Positions 1 to 12,415 of a DNA stretch of 64,000 bases are shown piece by piece (the stretch's first letter is position 1; every line of letters starts with the position of its first letter). The DNA is from Chalara sp. BL73. Lineage: Eukaryota; Ascomycota; Leotiomycetes; Helotiales. The stretch covers positions 62,001-126,000 of the forward strand of contig CAKJVC010000188.1 in assembly GCA_918026815.1 (NCBI GenBank), in the 5' to 3' direction. The notes below the pieces were generated by a model. The model did no database searches and had not been told where the DNA came from. It was given only the letters and a program-made list of their open reading frames with translations. The position numbers and the translations under genes were made by a program.

Positions 1-897
1 AATCGCTGACACTTCCCACGTCCACAAGACCCCGCTCAAATAATGGATGCTTAATAATATAATCCCACGCCGCACCTGCTGCATACAGTCGATCTCCGTT
101 CTCGCTCGTGACAATTCTATGGCTTGGGGTCTTGTTCTCGTGCGCGTGCAGCACCTCACTGTAGAAATCGGTCGGTGAATATCGCAGCGGACCAGCATTC
201 GGCAGTGGTTCGGAGCCTCCGCGCGAACCCCCAGAAGTCGCCTTCAATATTTCATTCTCGGTAGCGGCTTTTTGCAGCTGTAACTTTAGCCGCTCGTTCT
301 CTTGCGCAACGCTGGCGGAGTTCTTTTCCATTGCTGCGAGCTTGGCTTCGAGGTCCTTGACGTGCCGTTCTTTGCGCTCGCGGAAAGCCCGTTGTCTATG
401 GCAGATTAGCAATCTATGTGGCTTCGCGAAACTGAGGAGGCATACGCTGCTCTGTTCTGGGCCTTGCGTCGTGATTGTGCCGGCGTCATGTTGTCATCGT
501 CATCACTGTTGCTCCCTCGGTTGATGCCATGATCATTCATATCTGGAGAAATTTCAAATCCATTATTCGCGGTGATGGCAGGTTTGTGCACTGGCGTCGG
601 AGGTTTCTGGTGCGGCAAGCCATGGTGGTACTGGCCATAGTCCTGGTGGTGGTGGTCGTAGTTTGGGAACTGGTCAAAGGATGCAACATCCTGCTTTATG
701 GTCAGGGGAGACTGATGGAGTTGATACTGAAAATGAGAATGAGAATAATGAAATGACTGGGCACGAACAGGAGGGGAGTTTCCGAAGTCGTCCGAGTTGG
801 CGGATCCAGTATGTGTTGGTGTTTGTAGTCCTAGCTGATGGTATTGAGGATAGGCGGATTGAGGGGTCACATTGTAATGGCCGTACTGATAGTCCAT
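1..897 (-). CDS. Yap-like bZIP transcription factor, 3' end outside window
   Basis: Nuclear bZIP transcription factor of the fungal AP-1/Yap class. Exon 1 is 897-446 and exon 2 runs from 395 off the left edge; the 50 bp intron (445-396) has GTATGC at its start, a GCTAATC branch site and CATAG at its end. The splice falls inside the basic region and restores the Yap signature NRAAQRAFRERK, followed by a leucine-zipper-like heptad stretch. Upstream of the basic region lies a Tyr/His/Gln-rich disordered segment. After the zipper comes a conserved tail (TPSHRIV, AAGAAWDYII) seen in Yap-like factors. I chose the ATG at 897; an in-frame ATG at 1152 would add a poly-His leader that looks like 5' UTR. 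The family usually regulates oxidative stress or secondary metabolism; the exact orthologue cannot be named because the C-terminal Cys-rich region is outside. Confidence 0.88.
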
Positions 898-2907
898 TGT
901 GGGCCGCTGAGGGGAGTGGAGGGGTGTCGGTTGGGGGTGGTGGTCGCAAGAGATGTAGAATGTTCTTCGAGAGGAGCGGTGGAGCAGCAAGTGGTCGGTG
1001 TTGGAGTGGATACCTTGCTGAGCAAGCTGCCCCAATTTATGAGGTTCGGGGCGGTGGTTGTGGTGGTGGTGGTGGTTGTTGTTGGGATAGCGGATGTTTA
1101 TTATACTTGGGGTTTCAGAAGGGTGAAGACAACCGGTACAAGGGACATACAAGTGCGGGAGGTTCTTGGCTTAGCAAAGTCCTTTCCTTCTCCCCCCAGC
1201 AGCACAGCACACACCCCAGGACACCCCCCCAAAGACCCTGGGAAAGAGTGGGCGGTGGGCAGTGGATGGTGGGTGAGTGGTCAGTGGCAAGGTGGTGGGA
1301 TCCGGAGGTCACTACAGTGTGTCGCATCCCTAGTAAACCATCATCGTTAATGCCGCTGCTACTGCTACTGTTACTACTACTACTACTACCACTACTACTT
1401 GGTTTAAGCTAGCATGCAAACTTGAAAAAGCATCATTATAATTGTATACTGTACTCTGACTGCGTATGCATGATTAAACCCAAGACAAGATGAATAGAAA
1501 ATAGAATATACCTCCTCAATTCCATTTTGCGGAGACGGCGGTCATCCCGTCCTCACACCTCCTAATGCAGCCCTCCGGCACATTCCACTCACCAATGCTT
1601 GACCTGATGTCCACGCAGCTCCCAGATTCAATTGGGCAATCGAGCTGCTGCAGTGGGATGACTAAAAGCAGGAGCTTTTTCCAGCTCCTGCTGTCTCACA
1701 TCTTATAGGTCCCGGTGCGAAAAGAGCCGCGAGTGAGTTGTGGCTGGGCAGGTCAGCAAAAGATTAACCGCTCGGTATATAGCCGACCATGTGTGATGAT
1801 GATGACTCTGCGGGACAACGTTCATATTACCACTGTAATGCTTCTGGAAGCTTTCTAGAAGGAACTGCGTGCATGAAGGGTAGCAATGTCCACGATTCCC
1901 GTAAGAAGCTTGGGTGGTAAGCAGTGAAACACCCAAGGCCAGACACTTTTACACCCTTTCAAAAAGGAATCGCGTTTATGGGCTGACAATGCGCCTATTT
2001 TTAGCCCCGGGCGCTAAAAGAATAGACGCCGACACGCCAACGATTAATCTCACCTCAGGTTATAATTTTATATCCTTTTTTCCAGTCAGATTTGCTGCAC
2101 CAAGATTGATTTTTTCTCGTAGACACCTTGGTGTCTATTTATGTCTTTGGTCTATTGATTCATGGCGGGAATGCTCACAATTTACTCTGCATTGTCAAGT
2201 ATTTTGAGATCTTTGGCTTTTGCTCGGTTTTCTCCGTAATTTACTGTGGCTTGCGGAGCGGTGAGCACCCGACTCTTCAGCCCTAACAACCTCATGTTCT
2301 ATTTCAAAGTGATAGGAAATTTGCACATTCACAAGGGACAACACACAAAATATGCATCTCAAGTTGACGCGTCCTTTCTTATGCCAAAGACGCCACTGGC
2401 ACTTAAAAATCACTACGCGCTGTGAAGCCCGATAGCGGATCGATGGAGCCTTACTACACAATGCAAGACAAGACAAAAGAGCTATCTATGCAGAACACGT
2501 TTCCATTGAAGATTCATATGTGATGCATGCAAGCATCTCTTGGCTAACAGACGGGAGCACCCGAAGTAGCGTGATGTTCTATATGCATAATAGCTAAAGA
2601 TGATAACAGCATCTTGAGAATACAATAAGAGTACCTACTATCTCCAAGAATCGACATGATATAAAGGTTTATCCATTGCAAAATGCTCAGCATATTGTAG
2701 GGCTTTCATTCGCAGTACCAATGATTCTTTCTCCGACAACATGTAAATCAAATATATACAAGTACAATCCAGCTTCATCAAAAATAGCTTTGCGAGCTTC
2801 TGTAGGTAATCAAAAAATCCTTTAGAGCTATTTACGTTATGGAAATTCTATATTCAGAAATGATCTTCCAGCGTTATCTCCCAGGTAACAAAAATGCAAA
2901 ACGATAA
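898..2907. other. intergenic, no gene supported
   Basis: About 2 kb between the bZIP start and the tRNA. The first part is the bZIP leader and promoter with GGT/GTT-rich and ACT-rich triplet runs. No open frame here has a recognisable domain or credible exon structure. Confidence 0.5.
1354..1400. repeat. (ACT)n-like trinucleotide microsatellite
   Basis: Imperfect GCT/ACT/GTT triplet run about 450 bp upstream of the chosen bZIP start. It is visible directly and is likely length-polymorphic. Confidence 0.85.
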
Positions 2908-3005
2908 TTCCATACCAGGGAGTCGAACCCTGCGCTCCCGCGATCGTTGTACAATCTGATGAGTGGACTTGAAAGGCGGAAATGTTACCGATACACCAGT
3001 ATGGA
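2908..3005 (-). tRNA. tRNA-Glu (anticodon UUC) with 27 nt intron
   Basis: Cloverleaf read on the minus strand. The acceptor arms TCCATAC and GTATGGA pair fully. The D-stem is GTGT/ACAT, the anticodon stem TCCGC/GCGGG with loop CTTTCA(C), giving anticodon TTC, and the T-arm is CAGGG-TTCGACT-CCCTG. The intron (2969-2943) sits after position 37, the standard place in eukaryotic nuclear tRNAs. The discriminator base is A (2908). The gene lies 414 bp upstream of SEC21 on the opposite strand. Confidence 0.95.
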
Positions 3006-3419
3006 TGAAATTCTTGCTCGTACCGCGCTTAATTTAGTCCTAGTTACAGTTTTTGCGCCGGAGGAAAAATCGCCCTTGTGATTGGCACAAGTGGGACAGA
3101 CTCAACAAAGTTAGACAACAAGTTGTTGAAAGGATTGTAAGAAAATAACAACACAGTGAACAGAATCGATATCGTAGTTTCTGGTAATGCGATAAACAAA
3201 AACCAGTTCGGCATTATCGCAACAAAGTACAGAATGGACGAGCGTACAAACCCCTTCCTATCTCTGCGAAGTACCATTTCCGCTCCGAGTTTGCCAAGAC
3301 TTTCCGCACTCCGCCTCGCCTAACCTTAATTGTTCCAGCCCACTGCGATTTGGATACGTCGCGACATCTAGCTCACAGCTCCAGTGAACCTCAACACCTG
3401 TCCAACGAACTCTGCCAAT
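3006..3419. other. intergenic / SEC21 promoter
   Basis: 414 bp between the tRNA 5' end and the SEC21 start. It must hold the SEC21 promoter; I see no gene in it. Confidence 0.5.
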
Positions 3420-6280
3420 ATGAGTTATCACAAAAAGGACGAAGATGCAGATACAGGCATCATAAAGGTCGACCGCACACAGGTCTTCCAAGAAGCACGA
3501 CTGTTTAATTCCTCCCCTATACAACCTCGAAGATGTCGAGAACTCTTGACCAAGATTGCCTTCCTCCTCTACAAGGGCGAGAAGTTTCCAACAAGAGAGG
3601 CCACTGACTTGTTTTTTGGTATCTCAAAGCTGTTCCAGAATAAAGATGCGAGCTTACGACAGATGGTACACTTGGTTATCAAGGAGCTGGCGAACTCTGC
3701 TGAGGACATTATTATGGTTACGAGTACAATAATGAAGGACACTGGTGGCGGAACGGACGCTATATTCAGACCAAATGCGATTCGAGCTCTATGCCGCATT
3801 ATCGATGCCTCCACTGTCCAGAGTATCGAACGTGTCATGAAGACGGCAATCGTTGATAAGAACCCCTCCGTTTCCTCAGCCGCCTTAGTCTCATCTTATC
3901 ACCTCCTCCCAATCGCCCGTGATGTTGTTAAGAGATGGCAGAGTGAGACACAGGAGGCTGCGACTTCGACAAAATCTTCGGGCGGATTCTCATTAGGATT
4001 CTCCACCTCAAGCAGCCATGTGCCGGCGAACAATTCGACCATGACACAATACCATGCAATTGGACTACTCTATCAGATGAGAATGCATGACAGGATGGCA
4101 TTGGTAAAGATGGTTCAGCAGTTCGGGGTAGCGGGGGCAATCAAGAGTCCTGCCGCGACAGTTATGCTCGTAAGGCTGGCAGCGCACCTCGCAGACGAAG
4201 AACCACAACTTCGAAAGCCCATGATGGTGCTCCTTGAGGGATGGCTACGGCACAAGAGCGAGATGGTCAATTTTGAGGCTGTTAAAGCAATCTGCGACAT
4301 GCGAGATATCACAGACGCCGAAGCAAACCAAGCTGTTCTGTCACTTCAGCTGTTCCTCACATCTCCCCGAGCTGTCACCAAGTTCGCTGCCATCAGAATC
4401 CTCCACAACTTCGCCTCTTTCAAGCCGCAAGCCGTACACCCATGTAATCCTGAAATCGAACTCCTCATCTCCAATAGCAATCGCTCAATTGCTACTTTCG
4501 CCATTACTACATTACTCAAGACCGGAAACGAGGCCAGCGTGGATCGTTTGATGAAGCAGATTTCGGGTTTCATGGCTGACATCACGGATGAATTCAAGAT
4601 CACAATTGTGGAGGCGATCAGAACACTATGTCTTAAGTTCCCCAACAAACAGGCTGGCATGCTGGCGTTCCTCAGTGGCATACTACGTGATGAAGGGGGA
4701 TATGAATTCAAGCGCGCGGTTGTGGAAAGCATGTTCGACTTAATCAAGTTTGTGCCAGACTCGAAGGAGGATGCGTTGGCGCATCTCTGCGAGTTCATCG
4801 AAGACTGCGAGTTCACAAAACTTGCTGTCAGAATATTGCACCTTCTAGGTTTGGAGGGACCCAAGACTTCACAGCCAACCAAGTACATCCGATATATCTA
4901 TAACCGTGTTGTTCTTGAGAATGCAATTGTACGAGCCGCGGCAGTCACAGCTTTGGCCAAATTTGGCGTGGGGCAGAAGGATCCCGAGGTCAAACGCAGT
5001 GTCACGGTTCTCCTTACCCGATGCTTGGATGATGTTGATGACGAAGTACGTGATCGTGCTGCGTTGAATTTGAGACTGATGGGCGAACCTGATGAGCTGG
5101 CTGATCGGTTCGTCAAGAATGGTAAGCATTTTGATCCCTCCGCAAATAATACGCTAAACAAAGCCTTCAGAAAGCACTTTCGCGTTACCATATTTCGAGC
5201 ATCAACTAGTCATGTATGTCACTGCAGATGATAAATCGACTTTCGAAAATCCTTTCGACATCTCCGCTATTCCAGTCGTTACCAAAGAGCAAGCCGATGC
5301 TGAGGACCGCACGAAGAAGCTGACCACTGTTACTCCAACTATCAAGGCACCAAAAGCCGGTCCAACAAAAGCTGCTCCAACAGGCGCAGAGGCGGTGGCA
5401 TCTGCTTCAGCTGCTGCTCAGAAGTACCAGCAAGAGCTGCTCAAGATTCCAGAGATGAGATCATATGGTAGCGTCTTGAAGTCATCACCTTTGGTTGAAT
5501 TGACAGAATCAGAGACTGAATACGTTGTCAGTGTTGTGAAGCATATTTTCAAGGAGCATATCGTACTACAGTACGAGGTCAAGAACACCCTGCCAGATAC
5601 TGTTCTCGAGGATGTCTCTGTTGTTGCTACCCCTTCAGAGGAGGAGGAGCTCGAGGAAGACTTCATTATCCCAGCCACGAAGCTTGTTACTGACCAACCT
5701 GGTACCATCTATGTATCATTCAAGAAGGTTAATGGCGAAGGCTCGTTCTCGGCAAGTAGCTTTACCAATATCTTGAAGTTCACAACCAAGGAAATCGATC
5801 CTACGACCGGTGAGCCGGAGGAGACAGGTTACGACGATGAGTATCAAGTCGAAGATCTCGAGCTTACTGGTAGTGACTATGTTGTTCCTGCTTTTGCTGG
5901 TAACTTCAACCACATCTGGGAGCAAGTTGGCGCGACGGGTGAGGAAGCCGAGGAAACATTACAGCTGAGTGGTGTAAAGAGCATTGCCGGTGAGTCCCTC
6001 TCATATTTGACATCTCAAAAGAGTGATCGCAGCTAACAGATCTATAGACGCAACCGAACAACTCGCCAAGACCCTCTCGTTACAGCCTCTGGACGGCACC
6101 GATGTACCTGTTAATACTACAACCCATACCCTCAAACTATTTGGAAAAACTGTCACAGGTGGTAGGGTTGTGGCAAACATTCGGATGGCTTACTCCACAA
6201 AGTCGGGTGTTACTAGCAAGATCGTGGTACGAAGTGATGAGGAAGGGGTTGCGCCGCTGGTCATTGGGTCTGTCGCATAA
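3420..6280 (+). CDS. SEC21: coatomer subunit gamma (COPI)
   Basis: Gamma-COP, the large adaptor-like subunit of the COPI coat that drives Golgi-to-ER and intra-Golgi vesicle transport. Exons are 3420-5121, 5171-5989 and 6048-6280 (2754 nt, 917 aa), normal length for the family. Introns of 49 and 58 bp have GTAAGC..TTCAG and GTGAGT..TATAG borders. The HEAT/adaptin N-terminal trunk covers roughly residues 20-550. A charged linker rich in Ala/Thr/Pro follows, and the C-terminal appendage domain covers roughly 640-917. The start MSYHKKDED is preferred over the upstream in-frame codon at 3384 because it matches the usual gamma-COP N terminus. No lesions are seen; this is an essential housekeeping gene. 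It converges with the LPMO-like gene downstream. Confidence 0.96.
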
Positions 6281-6759
6281 GGGCTGTGGGATATGGAGTT
6301 GAGCGTGCGATGCATTTATGAAAGAATGGTAGATAATGGGTCTGTCGTACCTCAAAAGCCAGATATGGCGGCTTTTTTCATGTTTTGGAGCAAACAAAAT
6401 CTAAAACTATGCCAACGACTGCTTTTCCTTCGAACAACTAGGCCCTGCTATGACTATTAACGATGCGGCGATGCGCTTGATATGTAAGACTACCTCGCAC
6501 TTTAGAGAATTAACTCCACCTCTCTTTATGGCATTATATGTAGTTCCCGTTAGTAAATCAACCATTACCTTGAGATCAGTGATGCGTCACAATATTCCAC
6601 AACGGCAGCCATAAGACCGGGTACATAAGATTTCAATGGTATATATATTATTTAGTATCAGAAGTTTTCCCTCTAAAATGCCCATGTTTGCTTTGCCATA
6701 TATTTTACATAATCACAGAAAACCAACAGCACCTAGCCTACTGCCTAAGCCCTTCGATC
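6281..6759. other. convergent intergenic region
   Basis: About 480 bp between two converging genes. It is AT-rich 3' flanking DNA with no gene seen. Confidence 0.5.
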
Positions 6760-7586
6760 CTAAGCCCTCAGATACCGAAGCAAGCTTTTTGCTGTTTTCG
6801 ACAGCTGCAAGACCTTTGAGCTCGACGCTCCGGATTTTGCAACCGCGCTGGTGGCCTGCGCCTTGGATGCCGATGCCGAGGCCGTGGAGGCAGGGACGAC
6901 GATGTCAACGCACGACTCGTATGTTTGGTCGGCGCTGGTGCCGAACCAGAACCATTGGAGGACCTGTTCTGGGTTAGCTTTGCACTGTCACTCGCTTTTC
7001 ATCGGGAGAGCAAGTAAGAGGAAAGGCAACATACGCAATCGCCAGCAACCGAACAAGCACTCCCCAGATCCGACGGGATGGTGACGTCGAAATCGGTATT
7101 GTTTGCCGGGAGAACGGCGAGGCTCTCGTCGGCGTAGCTCGCGAACTCGATGAGCGGGTCGCCGATGACGGTGTTGGTTTTCGTGTCGACGACGGAAACG
7201 TTCATGGGGCCCTCGTGAGGGATGGGGAGCTCGGCGCGGAAGTTGACCACCTGCCCCGGCGCGACGGTCTGCACGTTCGCGGTGTTGTCGGCGAACTGCT
7301 GGCCTTTGCAGAGGAAAACGTTGCATGCCGCGCTGTCGAAGTTGGCGGTCGCGGCGGCCGCTTCTGGCATCCCTTCTACGTGATCTGTTATATCTGCTAT
7401 TGCGAGGTCGGTGACGGCTTGCCCACACGCTGCTAGCACTGTCGTGTATTAGTGGTTAACGTTTTCCGTGAGACCGGATGGCTTACTTGCGTCACCTGCT
7501 GCTCGGATCGGCGGCGAGGTAACGACTCCATGGGATAAAGCGGTACCAGCCAGGCCAGCGACGGCGATGAGAGGCGAGTATAGCAT
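6760..7586 (-). CDS. secreted LPMO-like / chitin-binding type-4-like protein
   Basis: Predicted secreted protein of 235 aa. Exons are 7586-7487, 7438-7035 and 6963-6760 (708 nt); introns of 48 and 71 bp have GTAAGC and GTATGT donors and CAG acceptors. A signal peptide of about 18 residues (LIAVAGLAGTALS) ends directly before HGVV, so the mature protein begins with His, the hallmark of copper mono-oxygenases. A second His lies in PIPHEGP, and conserved Cys pairs occur (AACGQ, ACNVFLCKG, ACSVAGDC, YESCVD). The segment LQWFWFG..DQTYESCVD is typical of fungal proteins annotated as chitin-binding type-4 or lytic polysaccharide mono-oxygenase-like. The C-terminal tail is Ala/Ser/Lys-rich. Activity and substrate (cellulose, chitin or none) are inference; a non-catalytic copper-binding relative is the main alternative. 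Confidence 0.75.
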
Positions 7587-8265
7587 GGTGAGCTTAGTAG
7601 ATGTGACTTTAGATACCAAGCACACAAACAATCAAAATGCCAAGTAGAAACAACAATTAAGTGACCAGCACAACGAACGGAAGGAGAATAAGAAAGGGAA
7701 GATCGGTATCTAGGCAAAGGGTTGGCAATGCCTCTTGGCTCGGCGGCGCCTCTCACATACTTATGCTCAAGGCATTTCAAAGCCAAGACCCAGCGAACAA
7801 ACGACCCAGGAAGGAAGACGCGGAAGCGTGTGGGTCGGCGTTGCTCTGTTGGCTTCGAGCAGAGACAGGACAGGATCGGAGATTTATCCAGCGAATGAAG
7901 GGCTCTCGTAGGGGAGGTGACGCGGGAGGCTCGCGGAACGAGAAAGCTTGATCGTCGCCTTGAGACGGATCACATCTGCCAAGGGGTTTCATACACCATG
8001 CCGGCTGCTTCAGAGCGCCTCTTTGATGTGTCGGAGCGGATGCGTACGTTGGTAGATCAATGGAACATCCGGTCCGCAGTCTGGTGAGAGGTCGAAGGGT
8101 ACGAACTATTTGAGGGTTGTGAGCTGAGATATTGATGTGATGATGTGGAAGGAGGTTGAAATATAGTTGAAGAGCTTTCGGGGGTACTATCTGTAATAGG
8201 CTTAGTGAATGCGACCTCTTGGCAGTTCAGTACGACCTCGGGAGACGTCACTTCATAACCATCAT
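7587..8265. other. intergenic, no gene supported
   Basis: Promoter side of the LPMO-like gene and flank of the next remnant. Small frames here have no recognisable content. Confidence 0.45.
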
Positions 8266-8843
8266 TTATTTTGTGTAGTACACGGGGCTAACATGTCTCA
8301 ATTCTTTGGTAAAACTGGCCAAGTGGCGGTCGAAGTTGTTGGTCACAATCAAGTCCATTATGCTTTTCCCTCTGTGTTCCGTGGTCTTTGTGAGCACGAT
8401 CACTCGTGGCAGAGCAGCAAATCCTATTAAATGATTGATTACAAATGGGCCAACCATTATCGCCGTTTACTGTCTTTCACAGTGACCTCTCTTTCGACCA
8501 GTCCCTTTGCATTGGGAAACAGGATGTCACCCTTTGCAAAATCACCGTGGACCAGCAGATTGGCTGGCTTGACATCAGCGCCAACCTCTATTCTTCTGGT
8601 ACTTCACAGCCGAAAGCACTGCTTCCGACGCAACCTCATCACCGCTTACTCTATGCTCAGCGGTGGCCCTTGAGTATCCGGTACGGTATCTCTTTTGCGG
8701 AAATACGACCTTGTTCGATCAATGAGAATGGGGATGGGACGAAATATAGCTCGTACGGCAGGTGGAGCAAGGACTCTGCTTTAATCTTCGTGGATAACTC
8801 TGTTGATTTTGAGTTTAGATACCAGTGGCAAGCCATTCATTGA
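8266..8843 (-). pseudogene. possible protein-kinase remnant
   Basis: On the minus strand, short frames in different phases read like parts of a kinase. One holds ASEAVLSAVKY (helix before the catalytic loop). The next holds ADVKPANLLVHGD, resembling HxDxKPxNLL with the catalytic-loop His replaced. Stops and phase changes separate them, so it cannot be translated as one chain. A 132-codon frame on the plus strand (8445-8843) covers the same bases but looks like nothing known. Tentative: the motif match is short and could be chance. Confidence 0.3.
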
Positions 8844-9911
8844 TAATCACCGTCGATATGTGAATGTATTTACAAATGTTCGTTAGTTAGGTGTTCCAAC
8901 CCATAAGAAATGTACGGACTTCGCAATCAACTCAACTTTCGTTCGCACTAGAAACGCTCCACATTTATAGCAAGCCAAAATAATGGATAAGCTAGTCAAC
9001 TTCTCTTCGGCAAGCAGATTAATTCCGTTTAGCCCTCAGACTCAAACTCTTCATTCTGACTTTAGGCCTTTCAATCAACGATCACCTCCCCCAGCCGAGA
9101 AACAAAAATTGAAAACCGACTCAAAGGGATAATTGTATGAGTGTAAAGAAAATATCTATGCTGCTTAAAGCATACATGTTAGATATTTCACAGTAAATTA
9201 TGTACGCAATATTTTTTTTAGATAATTATATTTAGAGCTCTTCTGTTATATAACTGGCGGGCTATAGCTCCCAGCATGGCTCAATTTAGAAAAATGAAGT
9301 TAAAAGTTCTTACTGGGTCAATATCCCGGATCCCTATTAACCAGAGCCTCAGGGAACAACAACTACTTAAGCCTCCTACTCATCAAAATTTCCAGATTCA
9401 ACTCTAACACATATGAGCATCTGCTATGTGTCAAGTATTGATTTGGTACTTTGATGATTCATCAAGTGACCTCCTAAGTGGAACCAGGATATTCATTATT
9501 ACCTACTGCATTCGTACCACCAGTCACAACTGCCCTCGGTAATTCGACCAAAGTTCCTCGTTCTCCCACTATGCCTAACCGTGCCTCATCTTGTATCACC
9601 ATGCCAGTTTCTTAACGTTCTGATTATGAGGTTATAAGAGCGATGATAATTCAGATAACTGCCTGGAAAGTAGGGCAGGTATAAGTAAGGCTAAGCCAGG
9701 CTCAAATAGGTATGTTGGATCAAGTGATCCGCAACACTGAAGTATTTATTAATCCGTGGATAAGATAGCACAAGCAACTATGCGCTCCTACGCGCAGCGG
9801 ATTCCCAAGAAACACCAGATCAGTACTCTCAGTCAGCATCGCCACTGTTAGAAAAACGATGATGAGTCCGGCTTTCTGGACCCAATATAGCCACGAGAAC
9901 CAGGTATCGAT
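8844..9911. other. AT-rich intergenic region
   Basis: About 1.1 kb of AT-rich DNA with frequent stops in all frames. I see no gene, tRNA or clear repeat. Confidence 0.5.
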
Positions 9912-11172
9912 GTCGCACACAAGTTAGCCGTCTCTTGCCTTTCCACAGATGCTTGCAAAGATGCAGAGATAACACCTTTTGCCCACGGCGCTTTTCACCG
10001 TCCCTACTGTATTTCGTCCAACCTTACGGCTGCCCAGTATTTGATGCGAGTGGCACTTCCTACTGATCCTTTCAACAAAACGGAAAGCGAAGTGGCTACT
10101 ATGGAATATGTACGGAGGCACTCATTAATGCTAGTCCCTATTGTCATTGCATACTCCTCGATTGCTTCCAATGAGCTCGGCTTCGAATGGATCCTATGGA
10201 GAAGGTTGACGGCGTGCCTCTCATAGATGTATGGGATACTATGTCGTTCGACTCCAAAGTATACCTGACCGTCGAATTCGCTGGATTCATGAAGCAGCTT
10301 AAAGCATGCAGGTTCCCGATGTTTGGCAACCTCTATTTCACCGACGTATGGAATCAGGCCGGTTACACACCCATCCTGTTAAAACATGATCCAGTCGCTA
10401 ACGCCAAAAATACTAATATTGGTATCAACGGCGAGTTCGCCGTGGGACGCATGGTGTCCACGCGCTTCTTCCGTGAAAAACGCCTGCTGTTGCCTGGCTG
10501 GCGGGGGCCGTTCGAGACGGCTCTAGAGTTGGTAACGGCCGAAACCAAGCTTGTTAGACAGCGCATCCGACATCTCTTCCACTCACCCTCAACCGACTAC
10601 TACTCGGAGGTCGATGAGAAGCTCGCAGAGGATGGAGTTGAGGTGCTGAACACCTTCAGCGATCTCGAACAAGTCATCCCACGTATCTTTTCAAGCACGG
10701 ATGTCTTGGAGGATGTTAAGGTGCTATGGCGTGACAACCTCTCTGGTATGAACATTCTTGTGGGTCCCGTGTCACACAAGCTCATTGGGGTTATCGACTG
10801 GGAATCGGTGAGTATTGTGCCTGCCTGGCGGAAGGAAGTGTGCCGTACTTTCTGCGAGGCATCGACATGCTCTCGGAGCCACCGCCAAGTAACAGCCTCG
10901 AAATTGACGAAGGGTCGCTAGTCGAGATTCGCAAGGACTGGGAAAAAGTCCTCCTCCGTCGGAAGTACGCTGAGATTGCCAGCGCACTCTTCGATGCTGA
11001 GTCATTGTCGGAGACTAGGGTTCAACCTAAGCAGAAGTTCTTTAGACAGCTTAGCACTTTTGAAGACAGATGGAAGGGTACAAGTTACTGGCTAAAACAC
11101 CAATTTAGCAATTCGATTATAGCTAGTGATATAAGCGGAATCAGTGAAAGTGGCAAAGCGCCCGCACTATAA
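9912..11172 (+). pseudogene. APH-type phosphotransferase pseudogene A
   Basis: Fungal aminoglycoside/choline-kinase-like phosphotransferase (APH fold) in three successive frames. Frame 1 (to about 10197) carries ITPFAHGAF, LMRVALPTDP and KTESEVATMEYV, the family N-lobe. The conserved GFEWILMEK motif is split there, consistent with one missing base near 10196. Frame 2 (to about 10840) contains LWRDNLSGMNILV, where the catalytic HxDLxxxN loop is recognisable with His replaced by Arg, then GVIDWESVSIVPAW, the metal-binding IDWE motif. A duplicated TG near 10840 shifts the frame again before VPYFLRGID. A stop lies just upstream of the first frame, so the true start is lost or in an unseen exon. 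Alternative: sequencing errors, but two indels plus the altered loop favour decay. Confidence 0.7.
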
Positions 11173-11839
11173 CTCGGGCTATGTTTCTTAGCGGTCTTGG
11201 CTTAACCCTCATTTGGATACCCCGCTTAGCTAGACCGCTACTTCAACAATATAATCAGTTATTACTTCAATTCTAATTATTATTACTTGATTTTTGAGTC
11301 CATTAATCTTCAAGTAATGGTGCGTCAATACACCGAACAGGATTTGCTTGCGGCTTTTAATAGCGTCGGATATGGCAAATCAGTGAAGTTAACTAGTAAA
11401 AAATAAAGTATTTTTTTAACTACTCTGTAGAATCGCAACAGCCTACCCAACTTCACATTAGCAGGACGAGAGTCAACTATGAAGCGGGTATAGGCTGGGA
11501 AGAACCTCACTTTTCAAAGCAACTAAAAATTTCAATTAATTAAAAAGGTTCGCGCTCCTTCCAATGTAGAGTGTTTTTCGATACGACGGCTCTGCAACTG
11601 CAAGGGACACTACATTTCGAGGGTCTTATGTGTCAGAACGCAGCAAACCCTCGCTTAGAATTCCACACTGATTACATATATTTTTGCTCATTGCTTGTTG
11701 TCCAGTCAGTCCCGCTTTAAATTTTCAATTCTAAAAGTGGGGTGCCAGCTCTTCCTTCCTCACCTAGCAGTTATTAGGTCCTGGTTTTGAGAGAATCAAT
11801 CAAGCTACTTGAAAGTGCGATCTGCATTTATTTTTCATC
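11173..11839. other. AT-rich intergenic region
   Basis: About 670 bp containing the acetyltransferase promoter. No gene seen. Confidence 0.5.
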
Positions 11840-12415
11840 ATGGACACGCCGCGCCTCTGCCTCCGAAAGATCGCTGCGTCAGACTTGAATGATTTCCATG
11901 ACATTTGGTCGAATGCCGAGGCAACAAAATGGAGGTAAAAGCAGAACAACAACATAAAATGAGAAAATGCTTGCTCATCCGTATATAGTTCGTGCGGACC
12001 CAAGAAAACGCTCGAGGAAAGCCAAAGCTGGTTAAACGGTATCTTGCCAGAGAAGAATCCCGAAGGCGACAATTACGCGGTTTTTGTACGCGGCCATCCA
12101 CACAGGATGATCGGCATCGTGGGAGTATACGCCTTCCGGCCGGCCCCAGAGATTGGCTACACCTTCCACCCGGATGTATGGGGACAAGGCTACGCAACTG
12201 AGGCTGTGAAAGCGTTCATATCTTTGTACTGGGAGTTGAGGCCGAGTGTGGATGCGGTAGAGGCTAAGACTGATGTTGAGAATATTGGAAGTATTAGGGT
12301 GTTGTCGAAGTGCGGGTTTGAGAACGTGAAAATGTTAAAGGATGATATTTCATTGCCTGCCATGGGTTTGAGGAGCGCTTATCTGTTTAGGATTGAGAGG
12401 CTGAGGAAAGAATGA
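11840..12415 (+). CDS. GNAT-family N-acetyltransferase
   Basis: Small acetyl-CoA-dependent N-acetyltransferase of 173 aa, close to the single GNAT domain length. Exons are 11840-11934 and 11989-12415; the 54 bp intron has GTAAAA and TATAG borders and is phase 2, joining TKW to SSCGPKK. The beginning (MDTPRLCLRKIAASDL) is the standard GNAT N terminus. EIGYTFHPDVWGQGYATEA is motif A with the acetyl-CoA pyrophosphate loop (QGYATEA), and VENIGSIRVLSKCGFE is motif B. This pattern is typical of the RimJ/RimL-like acetyltransf_3 group. Substrate unknown. It lies in an accessory stretch between decayed genes but itself looks intact. Confidence 0.88.

Noticed and set aside
663..1412. Long plus-strand frame (249 codons) opposite the bZIP gene
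   Set aside because: It is the shadow of the bZIP N-terminal exon and leader, rich in Gly/Val from triplet repeats, with no domain.
10801..10850. Possible intron with GTGAGT donor in phosphotransferase pseudogene A
   Set aside because: The bases after the donor encode the conserved SIVPAW and then VPYFLRG, so they are coding; a TG duplication explains the shift better.
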